DNA from: Cyclobacteriaceae bacterium
GTDB lineage: Bacteria; Bacteroidota; Bacteroidia; Cytophagales; Cyclobacteriaceae
Length of the DNA stretch: 64,000 bases
Assembly: GCA_028285685.1 (NCBI GenBank)
Contig: JANQOR010000022.1
Span: 49,056-113,055 of the forward strand
Direction: 5' to 3'
The translations under genes and the position numbers were made by a program. The notes beneath the pieces are model-generated. The model saw only the letters and a list, made by a program, of their open reading frames with translations, did no database searches and was not told the origin of the DNA. The first letter of the stretch is position 1. Each line of letters begins with the position of its first letter. Positions 37,313 to 46,404 of the stretch are shown piece by piece.

Positions 37313-38407
37313 ATGGATTATTTTGCAGCCATGAGTCAGCAGGAGGAAATGGATCGTTCTTTACGGCACATTAAGGCCATCATGTCAATATTTCTTGGCA
37401 TCACAGTTCTTTACCTAATGCGAGAATTATCTGATCTACTGATTCCACTGTTCTTTGCGCTATTTTTTGCGGTTCTTTTCCAGCCCTTAGTCAACTTGTT
37501 CAGAAGATTCCTTTCGATCAACCTGAGCATTGCTCTTACGACATTGTCGACCATGGTCGTGTTCTTCTTTATAGGTTACGGGATCTACAATGTGGTACAG
37601 GCGTTCATTCAAAATAGTGAGACCATTTTGGATAGTATTTCAAATGATCTTCGCCCTTTCATTAATTCATATACTTCCTACTTTGGAATCACTTTTCAAG
37701 AAGGGGAACTGAGAGATGGCGTGGCGGAGATTCTTCAGTCTGGATCGTTCTGGTCAGCTTCAGGATCTTTTGTAAATGCCATAAGCGGAATGTCCGCTTC
37801 CCTGTTAATGACCATTCTTTACTTCGCTGGTTTGCTGGGTGCAATTACCCAGTACGACAATACCATTACGTACATCGTGTCGGGCACGGCGAAAGAGGAA
37901 GAGGAAACACTTAAAACCTTCAATCGAATCAAGAACTCTGTCAGTTCCTATATTAAAGTTAAGACGCTAGTCAGCTTGATCACGGGGGTCTGTGTAGGAC
38001 TGATCTGCTGGTTTTTTGGTATAGATTACGCCTTACTTTGGGGCTTTCTTGCCTTTGTACTAAACTATATTCCCTACTTGGGGTCAATTGTTGCAATCAT
38101 TCCACCGATCGTTTTGGGAATCATTGAGTTTAACAGTGTACCACAGGTACTCTTCCTCTTTACCTGTCTGGAAGGAATACAACTGATCATGGGAAATGTG
38201 ATAGAACCAAGATTGATGGGTAGTACATTTTCCTTAAATACCGTCTCTGTACTCTTTGGATTTGTCTTTTGGGCCTGGATGTGGGGCACGGCTGGAATGC
38301 TCTTAGCAGTTCCGCTTACCTTCCTTTTTAAAGTTATTATTGAACACGTTTCGGATGCCAAGGTGATGGTTCGACTAATGGAGCGAAAATCGCTCCCCAA
38401 AACCTAG
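37313..38407 (+). CDS. AI-2E-type transporter family membrane protein
   Basis: Polytopic membrane protein of 364 residues with about eight hydrophobic segments and the family's internal [40 protein letters not shown] and [17 protein letters not shown]. These are the AI-2E/TqsA-PerM landmarks. Members export diverse solutes, including ions, and the family name does not prove quorum-signal export. Its last 4 bases overlap the end of tyrS on the other strand. Confidence 0.92.
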   Translation: MDYFAAMSQQEEMDRSLRHIKAIMSIFLGITVLYLMRELSDLLIPLFFALFFAVLFQPLVNLFRRFLSINLSIALTTLSTMVVFFFIGYGIYNVVQAFIQNSETILDSISNDLRPFINSYTSYFGITFQEGELRDGVAEILQSGSFWSASGSFVNAISGMSASLLMTILYFAGLLGAITQYDNTITYIVSGTAKEEEETLKTFNRIKNSVSSYIKVKTLVSLITGVCVGLICWFFGIDYALLWGFLAFVLNYIPYLGSIVAIIPPIVLGIIEFNSVPQVLFLFTCLEGIQLIMGNVIEPRLMGSTFSLNTVSVLFGFVFWAWMWGTAGMLLAVPLTFLFKVIIEHVSDAKVMVRLMERKSLPKT

Positions 38408-39684
38408 TTCACCAGGATCAGAAAGTAGTTCTTTTTCCCTTTCTGGGCAAGTAAGTATTTATCTTGAAGTAGATCAAAAGATGCACTTTGTTCAGAGGAA
38501 TCCAACTTTGTTTTGTTAATACTTACTCCACCACCCTTGATCATACGTCGAGCTTCTCCTTTGGATGGGAATATGATTCCTCCCGTGGCTTCACTTAACA
38601 AGTCAGTCACATTCTCACAAGAAGCCAACTGTTCTTTGCTTATTGAAGCTTGTGGTACACCTTCAAAAACTTGAAGCAGCGTCTTCTCATCGATGGAAGC
38701 AAGATCATAGGTCGTAGATTTTCCGAACAGGATGGAGGAGGCCTTGATCGCAACGTCAAGATCCGCTTTAGAGTGAACCCGTTCTGTGATTTCTTCTGCT
38801 AAGGTCTTTTGCAAAAGCCGCATGTGCGGAGCTTCTTGATGGCTCTCAATAAGCGCATCAATTTCTTCCTTGCTTTTGAGACTGAAGATCTTGATGTACG
38901 TTTCTATATCCTCGTCAGACGCATTCAACCAGTACTGATAAAATTTGTACGGAGATGTTTTTTCGGGATCCAGCCAGACGTTTCCACCTTCGCTCTTACC
39001 AAACTTTGAGCCATCTGCTTTCGTGATCAGCGGAGTGGTCATTGCATATGCTTCGCCCGAGTCCTTACGACGAATAAGTTCGGTTCCGGTAACGATGTTT
39101 CCCCATTGATCTGAGCCACCAAGCTGGAGTTTGACACCATTGTTTTTCCACAAATAGTAGAAGTCATATCCTTGCACCAGCTGGTATGAGAATTCGGTGA
39201 AGGAGAGTCCTGACTCAAGCCGTGATTTGACCGAGTCTTTAGCCATCATATAGTTGACAGTGATGTGCTTGCCAACATCTCGGATAAAATCAAGAAAACC
39301 AAAAGACTTGAACCAATCGAAATTGTTAACCACCTCGGCAGCATTCTCTCCGGAAAAATCAAGAAATTTCTCCAACTGCTTCTTCACGCATGATAGATTG
39401 TGGTTCAGTGTTTCTTCATCCAACAAGTTTCTTTCCTGCGACTTTCCCGATGGATCTCCAACCATTCCAGTAGCTCCGCCTACCAAGGCCATGGGCTTGT
39501 GACCGCAACGTTGCAGATGAACAAGCGTCATGATCTGGACAAGGTTACCAATGTGAAGGGAATCAGCTGTAGGATCAAATCCAATGTATGCGGTGGTCAT
39601 GCCACTGTTCAACTCCTCCTGGGTTCCCGGCATCACATCATGCACCATGCCACGCCACTTCAATTCTTCTACAAAGTCTTTCAT
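38404..39684 (-). CDS. tyrS: Tyrosyl-tRNA synthetase
   Basis: Class I aminoacyl-tRNA synthetase; charges tRNA-Tyr with tyrosine and ATP. The start is set at ATG 39684 ([16 protein letters not shown]), giving 426 residues; an upstream ATG at 39708 would add eight residues. The HIGH-type motif is in [14 protein letters not shown] near residue 41. The tyrosine pocket and tRNA region include [20 protein letters not shown], and the KMSKS-type motif is [11 protein letters not shown]. The C terminus is an S4-like RNA-binding domain ([19 protein letters not shown]). Convergent with and overlapping the AI-2E gene end. Confidence 0.97.
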   Translation of the reverse strand: MKDFVEELKWRGMVHDVMPGTQEELNSGMTTAYIGFDPTADSLHIGNLVQIMTLVHLQRCGHKPMALVGGATGMVGDPSGKSQERNLLDEETLNHNLSCVKKQLEKFLDFSGENAAEVVNNFDWFKSFGFLDFIRDVGKHITVNYMMAKDSVKSRLESGLSFTEFSYQLVQGYDFYYLWKNNGVKLQLGGSDQWGNIVTGTELIRRKDSGEAYAMTTPLITKADGSKFGKSEGGNVWLDPEKTSPYKFYQYWLNASDEDIETYIKIFSLKSKEEIDALIESHQEAPHMRLLQKTLAEEITERVHSKADLDVAIKASSILFGKSTTYDLASIDEKTLLQVFEGVPQASISKEQLASCENVTDLLSEATGGIIFPSKGEARRMIKGGGVSINKTKLDSSEQSASFDLLQDKYLLAQKGKKNYFLILVN

Positions 39685-39830
39685 TCGATTGGATTGATAA
39701 GGCTGCAAAAATAGAAGGATGAACCAATAAAGATCGTGAACCTGACAATCTTATTTCTTTATTCCTTATATTGAGATCCAACCTTGATCTTATTTACGCA
39801 TCTGTTGTAGAATTGCCAATCTAACCCCCT

Positions 39831-40664
39831 ATGTACTCACCGATTGCTCCATTTGAAAAGTCCCTTATCAATACAACGGAAGCATACATCCATCATGCCT
39901 CTCAGTTCCTGGCCATGATCGGCAAGAATTATCTGGAAGACCAATCGGACGACAGCAATGCCAACCTTGAATTCGACCCTCATCTATCAAGCATACTTGG
40001 TAGAAAAGTGATCGGACCTTCAGGATTCGCCGTAAACTTAAATGTCCCAAACTGGCAATTGGAAGTTTCAGTGGATGGGAGTGTGAGGGAAACATTGAAG
40101 CTAGCTGGAATTCTAAAAAGTCAGGTTTTTGATTGGCTTCAAAACGAAATTAGATCTTCAGGACTTGACGAGAAAAAATTACGGTACATCGATCACTATG
40201 AGGTACCTCAGCATGAAGTTGATCTGGGTCAACCCTTTCAGGACTTGAATATCGATCTCGTGTCAACTTGGCTGAATATGCGAGCAAATGCCAACGTAAT
40301 CCTAACTGATCTGAATGAAATTGTTGGCATTGACTCCGATATCAGGATCTGGCCACACCATTTTGATACAGGCACCTATTATGAACTGGGAGATAAAAAG
40401 GCGATTGGAGCGGGCTGGGCAATTGCCGATACCCTATGTGACAATCCATATTTGTACATCTACGGATGGAATGGGAATGGTGAGACCAGCTACGAAACTG
40501 TGCCTGACCTCAACATCGGGAGGTGGATCGTGACAAGTGATTGGCAAGGCGCGGTTGTAGAATCCGTCGAACTGAGTTCCTCTAGCGATCAGTACCAAGA
40601 AGTGAAACTATTTATGCAGTCCGTGGTCTCTTTCTTTAAAGACCAGTTAAATAACAACCTATGA
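39831..40664 (+). CDS. Unknown soluble protein, first gene of the redox cluster
   Basis: Protein of 277 residues, no signal peptide or membrane segment. The middle part reads NVILTDLNEIVGIDSDIRIW followed by PHHFDTGTYY, and the C-terminal part has AIADTLCDNPYLYIYGWNGNG and IGRWIVTSDWQGAV. The paired His of the WPHHFD block followed by Asp look like a ligand site, but I do not recognise the family. The stop overlaps the ATG of the FMN-binding gene (ATGA at 40661-40664), so it is coupled to it. Confidence 0.75.
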   Translation: MYSPIAPFEKSLINTTEAYIHHASQFLAMIGKNYLEDQSDDSNANLEFDPHLSSILGRKVIGPSGFAVNLNVPNWQLEVSVDGSVRETLKLAGILKSQVFDWLQNEIRSSGLDEKKLRYIDHYEVPQHEVDLGQPFQDLNIDLVSTWLNMRANANVILTDLNEIVGIDSDIRIWPHHFDTGTYYELGDKKAIGAGWAIADTLCDNPYLYIYGWNGNGETSYETVPDLNIGRWIVTSDWQGAVVESVELSSSSDQYQEVKLFMQSVVSFFKDQLNNNL

Positions 40665-42196
40665 GAATTGTCTTTTACAAGTTCCTGATTGTTGCCATTG
40701 CTCTTGAAGTGCTGTTTGTTTTTTTCTGGAAACCTGGTTTATGGTCGCTGATCCTAATTGGACCAATTGCCTTGATGGGACTGAATGATGTGATGAATAA
40801 AAAGCAGGCGATTAGAAGAAATTTTCCAATCCTTGGAAATCTCCGGTACTTGTTCGAGAAAATTCGTCCGGAGATCATGCAATACTTTGTGGAAACGGAC
40901 ACGGAGGGAAGACCATTAAACAGGATCTACCGGTCCATGGTGTACAGGAGGGCCAAGAAAGTGAATGACACCACCCCGTTTGGAACGCAAGAAATAGTTT
41001 ATCGCGCAGGATATGAGTGGATGGCACATTCAATGTATGCGATCAACCACAAAGATCTCGATCACAATCAGCGGGTAAGGGTGGGCGGACCTGACTGTAA
41101 AAAACCATATGATGCAGCTCTTTTTAACATTTCGGCCATGAGCTATGGCTCGCTTAGTAAAAATGCAGTGCTTGCTCTGAATCGCGGAGCTAAAGAAGGT
41201 TGTTTTTACCACAATACAGGGGAAGGCGCCATCAGTCCGTTCCATTTGGAGCATGGAGGTGACTTGGTTTGGCAAATTGGCACCGGATACTTTGGGTGCA
41301 GAGATGAGTATGGCCGGTTCAGCGAAGAAAACTTCGCGAAAAAGGCAACGATGGATAACGTGAAAATGATTGAGATCAAAATGTCGCAAGGTGCTAAGCC
41401 CGGACACGGAGGCATCTTGCCTGCATCGAAAAATACACCAGAGATTGCAGAGATCCGAGGGGTAAAGCCTCATACGATGGTTTTTTCGCCGCCTGTACAT
41501 TCTGCCTTTCAGGATGAAGAAGGATTGCTTGAATTTGTCGGTAAGCTCCGTGAGTTGTCAGGTGGGAAACCTATAGGATTCAAGCTCTGCGTCGGTTCAA
41601 AACCCGAATTCATCAAAGTTTGTGAAGCTATGTTGAGAACAGGTAAGAAACCCGACTTTATCACCGTTGATGGGGGAGAAGGTGGGACAGGAGCGGCTCC
41701 CGTGGAATTTTCAAACTCACTGGGCATGCCTCTTCGCGACGGACTTTCTTTCGTTCACGACACACTCAGAGGCTATGATTTGAGGAAAGACATCAAAATA
41801 ATCGCTTCTGGAAGAATTATTTCATCATTTCATATAGTGAGGGCTATGGCTTTAGGCGCAGATTTTGTAAATTCAGCAAGAGGTATGATGTTGGCGTTGG
41901 GTTGTATTCAAGCACTACAATGCAATTCGAATACCTGCCCAACTGGTGTGGCAACTCAAAACAAAATGCTCATGGGAGGACTAGATCCCAATGATAAATC
42001 TGTGCGTGTTGCAAACTTTCAGGAGGAGACCGTAAAGGCCTTCTATGAAATTATTGGTGCCGCTGGACTGAGAACACCTGGAGAAATCACGCGGAGTCAC
42101 ATACATCGAAGAATTAGCTTGTCCGAAGTTCGAACATATGAAGATCTATATCCGACTGTGGAGGAAGGGTCTTTGCTTGATGCTGTTAATGTATGA
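40661..42196 (+). CDS. Stand-alone FMN-binding glutamate-synthase-like protein
   Basis: Protein of 511 residues with two N-terminal hydrophobic segments (FLIVAIALEVLFVFFWK and LWSLILIGPIALMGL). After them comes the FMN-binding barrel of glutamate synthase with MSQGAKPGHGGILPASK, VDGGEGGTGAAPVEF and IIASGRIISSFHIVRAMALG. The 3Fe-4S cysteines are complete: C-X5-C-X4-C in CIQALQCNSNTCPTGVATQ. It lacks the amidotransferase domain and the glutamate-synthase C-terminal helix, so it is not glutamate synthase itself. It is membrane-tethered. The reaction is unknown; cluster context suggests electron transfer. It overlaps both neighbours by 4 bases. Confidence 0.93.
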   Translation: MRIVFYKFLIVAIALEVLFVFFWKPGLWSLILIGPIALMGLNDVMNKKQAIRRNFPILGNLRYLFEKIRPEIMQYFVETDTEGRPLNRIYRSMVYRRAKKVNDTTPFGTQEIVYRAGYEWMAHSMYAINHKDLDHNQRVRVGGPDCKKPYDAALFNISAMSYGSLSKNAVLALNRGAKEGCFYHNTGEGAISPFHLEHGGDLVWQIGTGYFGCRDEYGRFSEENFAKKATMDNVKMIEIKMSQGAKPGHGGILPASKNTPEIAEIRGVKPHTMVFSPPVHSAFQDEEGLLEFVGKLRELSGGKPIGFKLCVGSKPEFIKVCEAMLRTGKKPDFITVDGGEGGTGAAPVEFSNSLGMPLRDGLSFVHDTLRGYDLRKDIKIIASGRIISSFHIVRAMALGADFVNSARGMMLALGCIQALQCNSNTCPTGVATQNKMLMGGLDPNDKSVRVANFQEETVKAFYEIIGAAGLRTPGEITRSHIHRRISLSEVRTYEDLYPTVEEGSLLDAVNV

Positions 42197-42399
42197 TTGA
42201 GGTTGCGGTCGACATATTACTTCTTTTGATGGGAACCTATCTCGTCCTCGGATTCTTGTTCTCTTTCTACTTCATCCTAAAAGGAGCTTCCAAAATGGAT
42301 GAAGATGTGGAAGGTTCTCCCTGGCATTTCAAACTGATAATCTGGCCTGGTGCTGTTCTTCTATGGGTTGTTTTGTTACGCAAACTGATTCGAAAATGA
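42193..42399 (+). CDS. Small membrane protein of the redox cluster
   Basis: Protein of 68 residues with two hydrophobic segments (ILLLLMGTYLVLGFLFSFYF and LIIWPGAVLLWVVLLRKL) around a conserved-looking loop, KGASKMDEDVEGSPWHFK. The C terminus is RKLIRK. Its ATG overlaps the end of the FMN gene (ATGA, 42193-42196), and its stop overlaps the next tiny gene. Probably a subunit that helps anchor the FMN protein or the Rieske protein. Confidence 0.8.
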   Translation: MIEVAVDILLLLMGTYLVLGFLFSFYFILKGASKMDEDVEGSPWHFKLIIWPGAVLLWVVLLRKLIRK

Positions 42400-42497
42400 A
42401 TAGGGATTTACGGAAGAGGCATGTCAAATATTGGTTGATAGTCGGTCTCATCATTTTACCTATTATCATTCTAGCTTACCTAAACATTCCAAGTTAA
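42396..42497 (+). CDS. 33-residue single-span membrane protein
   Basis: A very short gene starting with ATGA overlap at 42396 and ending with TAA at 42497 exactly before the next ATG at 42498. The product starts MNRDLRKRHVKYW and then has one hydrophobic helix, LIVGLIILPIIILAYLNIPS. Positive residues before the helix fit an N-in orientation. The perfect packing between two longer genes, with no spare base, is the main evidence that it is real. Too short for most gene finders. Confidence 0.7.
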   Translation: MNRDLRKRHVKYWLIVGLIILPIIILAYLNIPS

Positions 42498-43535
42498 ATG
42501 TCAGTAGGATATACATCCATATTGTGGAATGCTGAGAAAAAGAGATACGACCGTGGAATCTTGATCTTCGTGCTCGTTTATCTTGTTGCCTTTTATGCAC
42601 TTCACGCGATCCTTCACCCAAACGCTACTTTTGAGACCCTACTGATCCGTGCATTCGGGATTCTTGCTTTTTTCTTTCTCCATGTGATTTTGGTCATCGG
42701 CCCCTTAACGAGGCTCAATGCTGCCTTTCTTCCGTTACTTTACAATCGAAGACACCTGGGTGTTTCTATGTTTTTCATTGCTTTGATTCATGGAGCTTTC
42801 AGCATTCAGCAATTTCATAATCTCGGGGACATGAATCCGATGCGATCCATATTTCTCTCAAATATGGAATACTTGTCTTTGAACCAGTTTCCATTCCAGA
42901 CCTTAGGCTTTTTTGCATTGATCATTCTCGGTTTGATGGCGGTGTCAAGTCATGACTTTTGGCTAAAAAACCTGGGCCCGATGGTTTGGAAGTCTCTTCA
43001 CATGCTGGTTTATGTAGCATATGCTTTGATCATTTTGCATGTGGTTCTCGGAGCTATTCAAAACGAGAAGTCACTCACGTTTTTTGCCATAGTCCTAGGA
43101 GGCTTCACGTCTGTCACGCTGCTTCACCTGGTTGCAGGGCGTATGGAGAAGAGGGTAGATGAGGAAAAGCCGATTGTGGACAATGGATTTGTGATGGTTT
43201 GCCGACCCAGGGAATTGGAAGAAAACCGAGCTAAAATCATTCGCTGGGGAGAGCGTATCGCTGTTTTCAAGTATGATGGGAAACTGTCTGCTGTCAGCAA
43301 TGTATGTAAGCATCAAGGTGGCCCGCTCGGTGAGGGCAAAATCGTAGACGGGTGTATCACATGTCCTTGGCACGGCTACCAATATTTACCTGGGAATGGC
43401 CAGTCACCACCTCCTTTTAACGAAAAGGTCGCTACCTATGAATTGAAGATACAGGATGGGTATGTATGGGTAAATCCGGAATCCAAAGGTGAAGGAGTTG
43501 AGGTTGAGCCACTAAACCTGAAAGACTATGAGTGA
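42498..43535 (+). CDS. Ferric-reductase-like membrane protein fused to Rieske 2Fe-2S domain
   Basis: Protein of 345 residues. The first part has about six membrane helices with the histidines used for two haems in ferric-reductase/YedZ-type proteins: LHVILVIGPLTRL, ALIHGAFSIQQFH, SLHMLVYVAYALIILHVVLG. The C-terminal part (about 225-345) is a Rieske domain with C-x-H-x16-C-x2-H: the cluster is in VCKHQGGPLGEG and CITCPWHGYQY. It would move electrons across the membrane between haems and an iron-sulphur cluster. It overlaps the next gene by 8 bases and starts one base after the tiny gene's stop. Confidence 0.92.
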   Translation: MSVGYTSILWNAEKKRYDRGILIFVLVYLVAFYALHAILHPNATFETLLIRAFGILAFFFLHVILVIGPLTRLNAAFLPLLYNRRHLGVSMFFIALIHGAFSIQQFHNLGDMNPMRSIFLSNMEYLSLNQFPFQTLGFFALIILGLMAVSSHDFWLKNLGPMVWKSLHMLVYVAYALIILHVVLGAIQNEKSLTFFAIVLGGFTSVTLLHLVAGRMEKRVDEEKPIVDNGFVMVCRPRELEENRAKIIRWGERIAVFKYDGKLSAVSNVCKHQGGPLGEGKIVDGCITCPWHGYQYLPGNGQSPPPFNEKVATYELKIQDGYVWVNPESKGEGVEVEPLNLKDYE

Positions 43536-44301
43536 TTTCTATGTAGGCTGGAGCGGGGCGTCGGATTCGAGCAGAAGGTTCACTTCCAGATTTTACTATT
43601 CTTTCCTTGTCCTGATGTTTGTGATACTAAGCCTATTTGTTTGGCTTGAGCGTCCCTTTTCAACAGCTACATTTGCCTATGGCGATCAGGTTGAACTGGA
43701 GGGCTACTTGCTTGAGGAACCGGTCATTGCCCTGCGAATTCAAGATGGAGACAATTTTGAGATCCTACCACTTGTAGGATATGGTAAAATGGGTCCCCAC
43801 GCAGCGTTGGAAAACCTACTAGGTGCTGGCAATTATCATGTAAAGCTCAGAGGAACGCTCATTTCACATAAGGGCAAACGATTCCTGGAACTGACAGATG
43901 GTAAGGCGGCTGTGCTTACATCTACAACAAGCAATGAGATGAGCCATGATCCTACCGCAATTGGTGCTATGGAAATAACAGGAGAAATCATGGATCCAAA
44001 ATGCTTTTTTGGAGTGATGAAACCTGGCTATGGAAAAGTCCATCGCTCATGCGCAATTCGGTGTATCTCTGGTCAGATTCCTCCTGTTCTTGCCATTCGC
44101 GAGAACAACGAGTTTGTTGATTTCTATTTCCTGACAAACATGGAAGGAATGATACCTAAAGAAGATCTGCTTCGATACGTTGGAAAAGAGATCACCATCT
44201 CAGGTGATGCTTTTAAGATTGACAACTGGAAGTCTGTGCGACTTGAATCACTGGAAATGATATCCGCAATTCCCGAAATAGCCATTTGCGGTCGAACATA
44301 G
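43528..44301 (+). CDS. Single-span membrane protein with conserved cysteine motif
   Basis: Protein of 257 residues with one hydrophobic helix near residues 26-42 (SFLVLMFVILSLFVW) and a periplasmic part. The latter has a first beta domain (about 45-135) and a second starting ITGEIMDPKCFFGVM, followed by KVHRSCAIRCISGQIPP. The three cysteines and the His of this block (PKC, H, SCA, RCI) look like a metal or disulphide site that recurs in related redox proteins. I know no firm name for it. Last gene of the overlapping cluster; 8-base overlap with the Rieske gene. Confidence 0.75.
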   Translation: MSDFYVGWSGASDSSRRFTSRFYYSFLVLMFVILSLFVWLERPFSTATFAYGDQVELEGYLLEEPVIALRIQDGDNFEILPLVGYGKMGPHAALENLLGAGNYHVKLRGTLISHKGKRFLELTDGKAAVLTSTTSNEMSHDPTAIGAMEITGEIMDPKCFFGVMKPGYGKVHRSCAIRCISGQIPPVLAIRENNEFVDFYFLTNMEGMIPKEDLLRYVGKEITISGDAFKIDNWKSVRLESLEMISAIPEIAICGRT

Positions 44302-44457
44302 CTCGGCTCACATCATAGGGTAGGGTATGCGTTGTTTTGTTTGGTAAGTCGCTGATTTTCAATTATTTACTTGTTTTACTCATTTCACCAAATAATATTT
44401 TGCAACATTGAATTTATTTATATAAATATCTAGTAATCAAATAATTAAATACTCTTA

Positions 44458-44489
44458 CTTGTATTAAAAATTAAAGATTGATAATTTTC
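44458..44489 (+). promoter_or_regulatory. Candidate Bacteroidota-type promoter for ku
   Basis: CTTG at 44458-44461 and TAATTTTC at 44482-44489 are 20 bases apart, near the phylum's -33 (TTTG) and -7 (TANNTTTG) pattern. They lie about 25 bases before the Ku start, in an AT-rich 212-base gap. Both boxes deviate from consensus, so this is tentative. Confidence 0.28.
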
Positions 44490-44513
44490 TGCTTGATTCA
44501 GTAACTTTAAGGT

Positions 44514-45359
44514 ATGCGAGCAATCTGGAAAGGTCACATTCGGTTCTCAATGGTCACCATCCCGATACGGATATACAATGCCATTGATACCGCTCAAAAA
44601 GTTCAGTTCAATCTTCTTTCCAAAGAGACCAACAACCCTGTCAAGTACGAAAAGCGGGACAAGGTCACGGGCGATTTATTGAGACAAGAAGACATTGTCA
44701 AAGGATACCAGTACGAACCTGGGCAGTATGTAATTGTAGAGCCTGAAGATTTTGAAAAACTAAAACTGAAGAGCACCAAAGTGATCGAAATTGAGGGGTT
44801 TGTTGATGCCAGTGAGGTTCATGATTCCCTATTCGATGCACCGTATTTTGCTGGACCCGATGGAGACGTTGCTGGCAAAACCTACGCGCTGCTTAGCCAA
44901 GCCCTGAGGGAATCTGGGAAGGTTGGAGTTGGTAAAGTGGTACTAAGGGATAGGGAGAGTGTGGTTCTGCTGACTCCGCATGAGCAGGGGATACTACTTT
45001 ACAAACTGAGATTTCCTAACGAAGTTCGGAAGATGGGTGATGTTCCCAACCTGAAGGAGGAAGAAGAGGCAGAAGAGGAGCAACTGAAGCTTGCCAACAT
45101 GCTGATCGAGACCATGTCAAAGAAATTCTCGGACATCACACTGGAGGACAAGTACAACGAAGCTTTGAGAGACATGATTACCAGCAAGATTGAAGGCAAT
45201 GAGATTGTTAGCTTTGTGGAAGAAGAGCCTGAAGTGGTTGATATCATGACTGCACTCAAGGCAAGTATAGAGCAGGCAAAAGATGATAAGAAGCCAATGA
45301 AGAAGGCTACCAAGAAGAGCGAGAAAAAAGAAGAAACATTGAAACGCAAGGCTAGCTAG
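44514..45359 (+). CDS. ku: Non-homologous end-joining protein Ku
   Basis: Bacterial Ku of 281 residues. It forms a ring on broken DNA ends. The N-terminal MRAIWKGHIRFSMVTIPIRI, KYEKRDKVTG, GYQYEPGQYVIVEPEDFEKL and VVLRDRESVVLL are strong family landmarks. The C-terminal tail is unusually basic (lysine-rich from about residue 258), as in Ku proteins that recruit a ligase or bind DNA. LigD is not in the window. One base after its stop comes a TPR gene, so they are co-transcribed. ATG at 44514 gives the expected N terminus. Confidence 0.97.
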   Translation: MRAIWKGHIRFSMVTIPIRIYNAIDTAQKVQFNLLSKETNNPVKYEKRDKVTGDLLRQEDIVKGYQYEPGQYVIVEPEDFEKLKLKSTKVIEIEGFVDASEVHDSLFDAPYFAGPDGDVAGKTYALLSQALRESGKVGVGKVVLRDRESVVLLTPHEQGILLYKLRFPNEVRKMGDVPNLKEEEEAEEEQLKLANMLIETMSKKFSDITLEDKYNEALRDMITSKIEGNEIVSFVEEEPEVVDIMTALKASIEQAKDDKKPMKKATKKSEKKEETLKRKAS

Positions 45360-45360
45360 C

Positions 45361-45972
45361 ATGGGAAAGGTTGTTCAATTTCCAATGAGTCCTCCGGCCA
45401 AACTTGGTCATAGAAAGGTACGCAAGCGAAGGAAGCTCAACCTAGAGGATTTTGGACAGTTGAATCTCTTTAATCAGTCTGATGACAACACCAGGGTTGT
45501 TTCACTGCCTATGTCGGATTCTTTTTTTGAAGAGGCGCTTCGGTTGGACGAAAAACATAGTCCAGATGCTGAGAAGTACTACCTGCTGGCTATCGAAAAC
45601 GACGAATCTGTCGAAGACGCCTTTTGCAACCTCGGGATTTTGAAATCAAGTCAGGGTGACCTGACAAAAGCGATCGACTATCTAACCAACTGTTTGAAAA
45701 AGAACCCTCGACATTTCGAAGCTCATTATAACCTAGGCAATGTCTACTCGGACCTTGGGAACCTTGAGCTAGCGAAAGTTCATTACGAATTATCAACGGA
45801 GATTGAGCCTGAGTATCCCAACAGTTTTTACAACCTGGGGCTGGTATTGATCTCACTGAAAAAATATCAGCAAGCCATTCAGCAGATTAACAAATTTGTT
45901 GAATTGGCACCAAGTTCTGAACATCAAATTGCCAACGAATTAATAAAAACTTTAAATGCAATAGCCCGATGA
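45361..45972 (+). CDS. TPR protein linked to Ku, with clamp-binding-like motif
   Basis: Protein of 203 residues with a positively charged N terminus (LGHRKVRKRRKLNLEDFG), then GQLNLFNQSDD, then three to four tetratricopeptide repeats from about residue 60 on (AEKYYLLAIENDES, FCNLGILKSSQGDLTKAIDY, HYNLGNVYSDLGNLELAKVH, FYNLGLVLISLKKYQQAI). The QLNLF at about residues 32-36 fits the beta-clamp-binding pentapeptide. The start is 2 bases after the Ku stop. The role in repair is inferred only from position and motif; no direct evidence. It overlaps the next gene by 4 bases. Confidence 0.85.
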   Translation: MGKVVQFPMSPPAKLGHRKVRKRRKLNLEDFGQLNLFNQSDDNTRVVSLPMSDSFFEEALRLDEKHSPDAEKYYLLAIENDESVEDAFCNLGILKSSQGDLTKAIDYLTNCLKKNPRHFEAHYNLGNVYSDLGNLELAKVHYELSTEIEPEYPNSFYNLGLVLISLKKYQQAIQQINKFVELAPSSEHQIANELIKTLNAIAR

Positions 45973-46337
45973 CACAAGAAAAAAACCCGGTACTAAACGA
46001 GCATTTTGAAAAGCTAAAGGAACTTCTTCCTGAAGTATATGCCAAGCACTTTAAGCAGGAACGTGAAAGTAGAAACCAAAAGCTATTCCGAATGCTTAAG
46101 CATTCATTGGGTGTAATTGAGGCTGTCTATCTGCAGAATAGTGATAATTTTTCTATGTCGAAGGCAGAAGAGTATGCCAAGATAATCGATGAGCTGAAGG
46201 AGCTTGGATATGCGTACAATGGCCATCATGAGCTGTTGAATATGGCTGCTAATTTCATGATCATGAAGGCAAAGAAGCCAATGGAAAAAGCGATGGGCTC
46301 TCTAAAGAAAGAGGATCAGGATCGGCAGGCAATGTAA
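45969..46337 (+). CDS. Unknown helical protein in the ku operon
   Basis: Protein of 122 residues, mostly charged helices (LNEHFEKLKELLPEVYAKHF, KLFRMLKHSLGVIEAVYL, AEEYAKIIDELKELG). No family is recognised and there is no signal peptide or membrane span. Its ATG overlaps the TPR stop (45969-45972), so it belongs to the same transcript. The next gene on the same strand starts 67 bases after it. Confidence 0.7.
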   Translation: MTQEKNPVLNEHFEKLKELLPEVYAKHFKQERESRNQKLFRMLKHSLGVIEAVYLQNSDNFSMSKAEEYAKIIDELKELGYAYNGHHELLNMAANFMIMKAKKPMEKAMGSLKKEDQDRQAM

Positions 46338-46404
46338 CTTGCACTTTTCGGATTCTAACCATTTTACCAAGATTAGATTGTACAGAAGAGCCACTAAGAT
46401 CAGC

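Noticed and set aside
41030-41500. 156-codon minus-strand frame opposite the FMN-binding gene
   Set aside because: Antisense of a strongly conserved enzyme; composition unlike a real protein.
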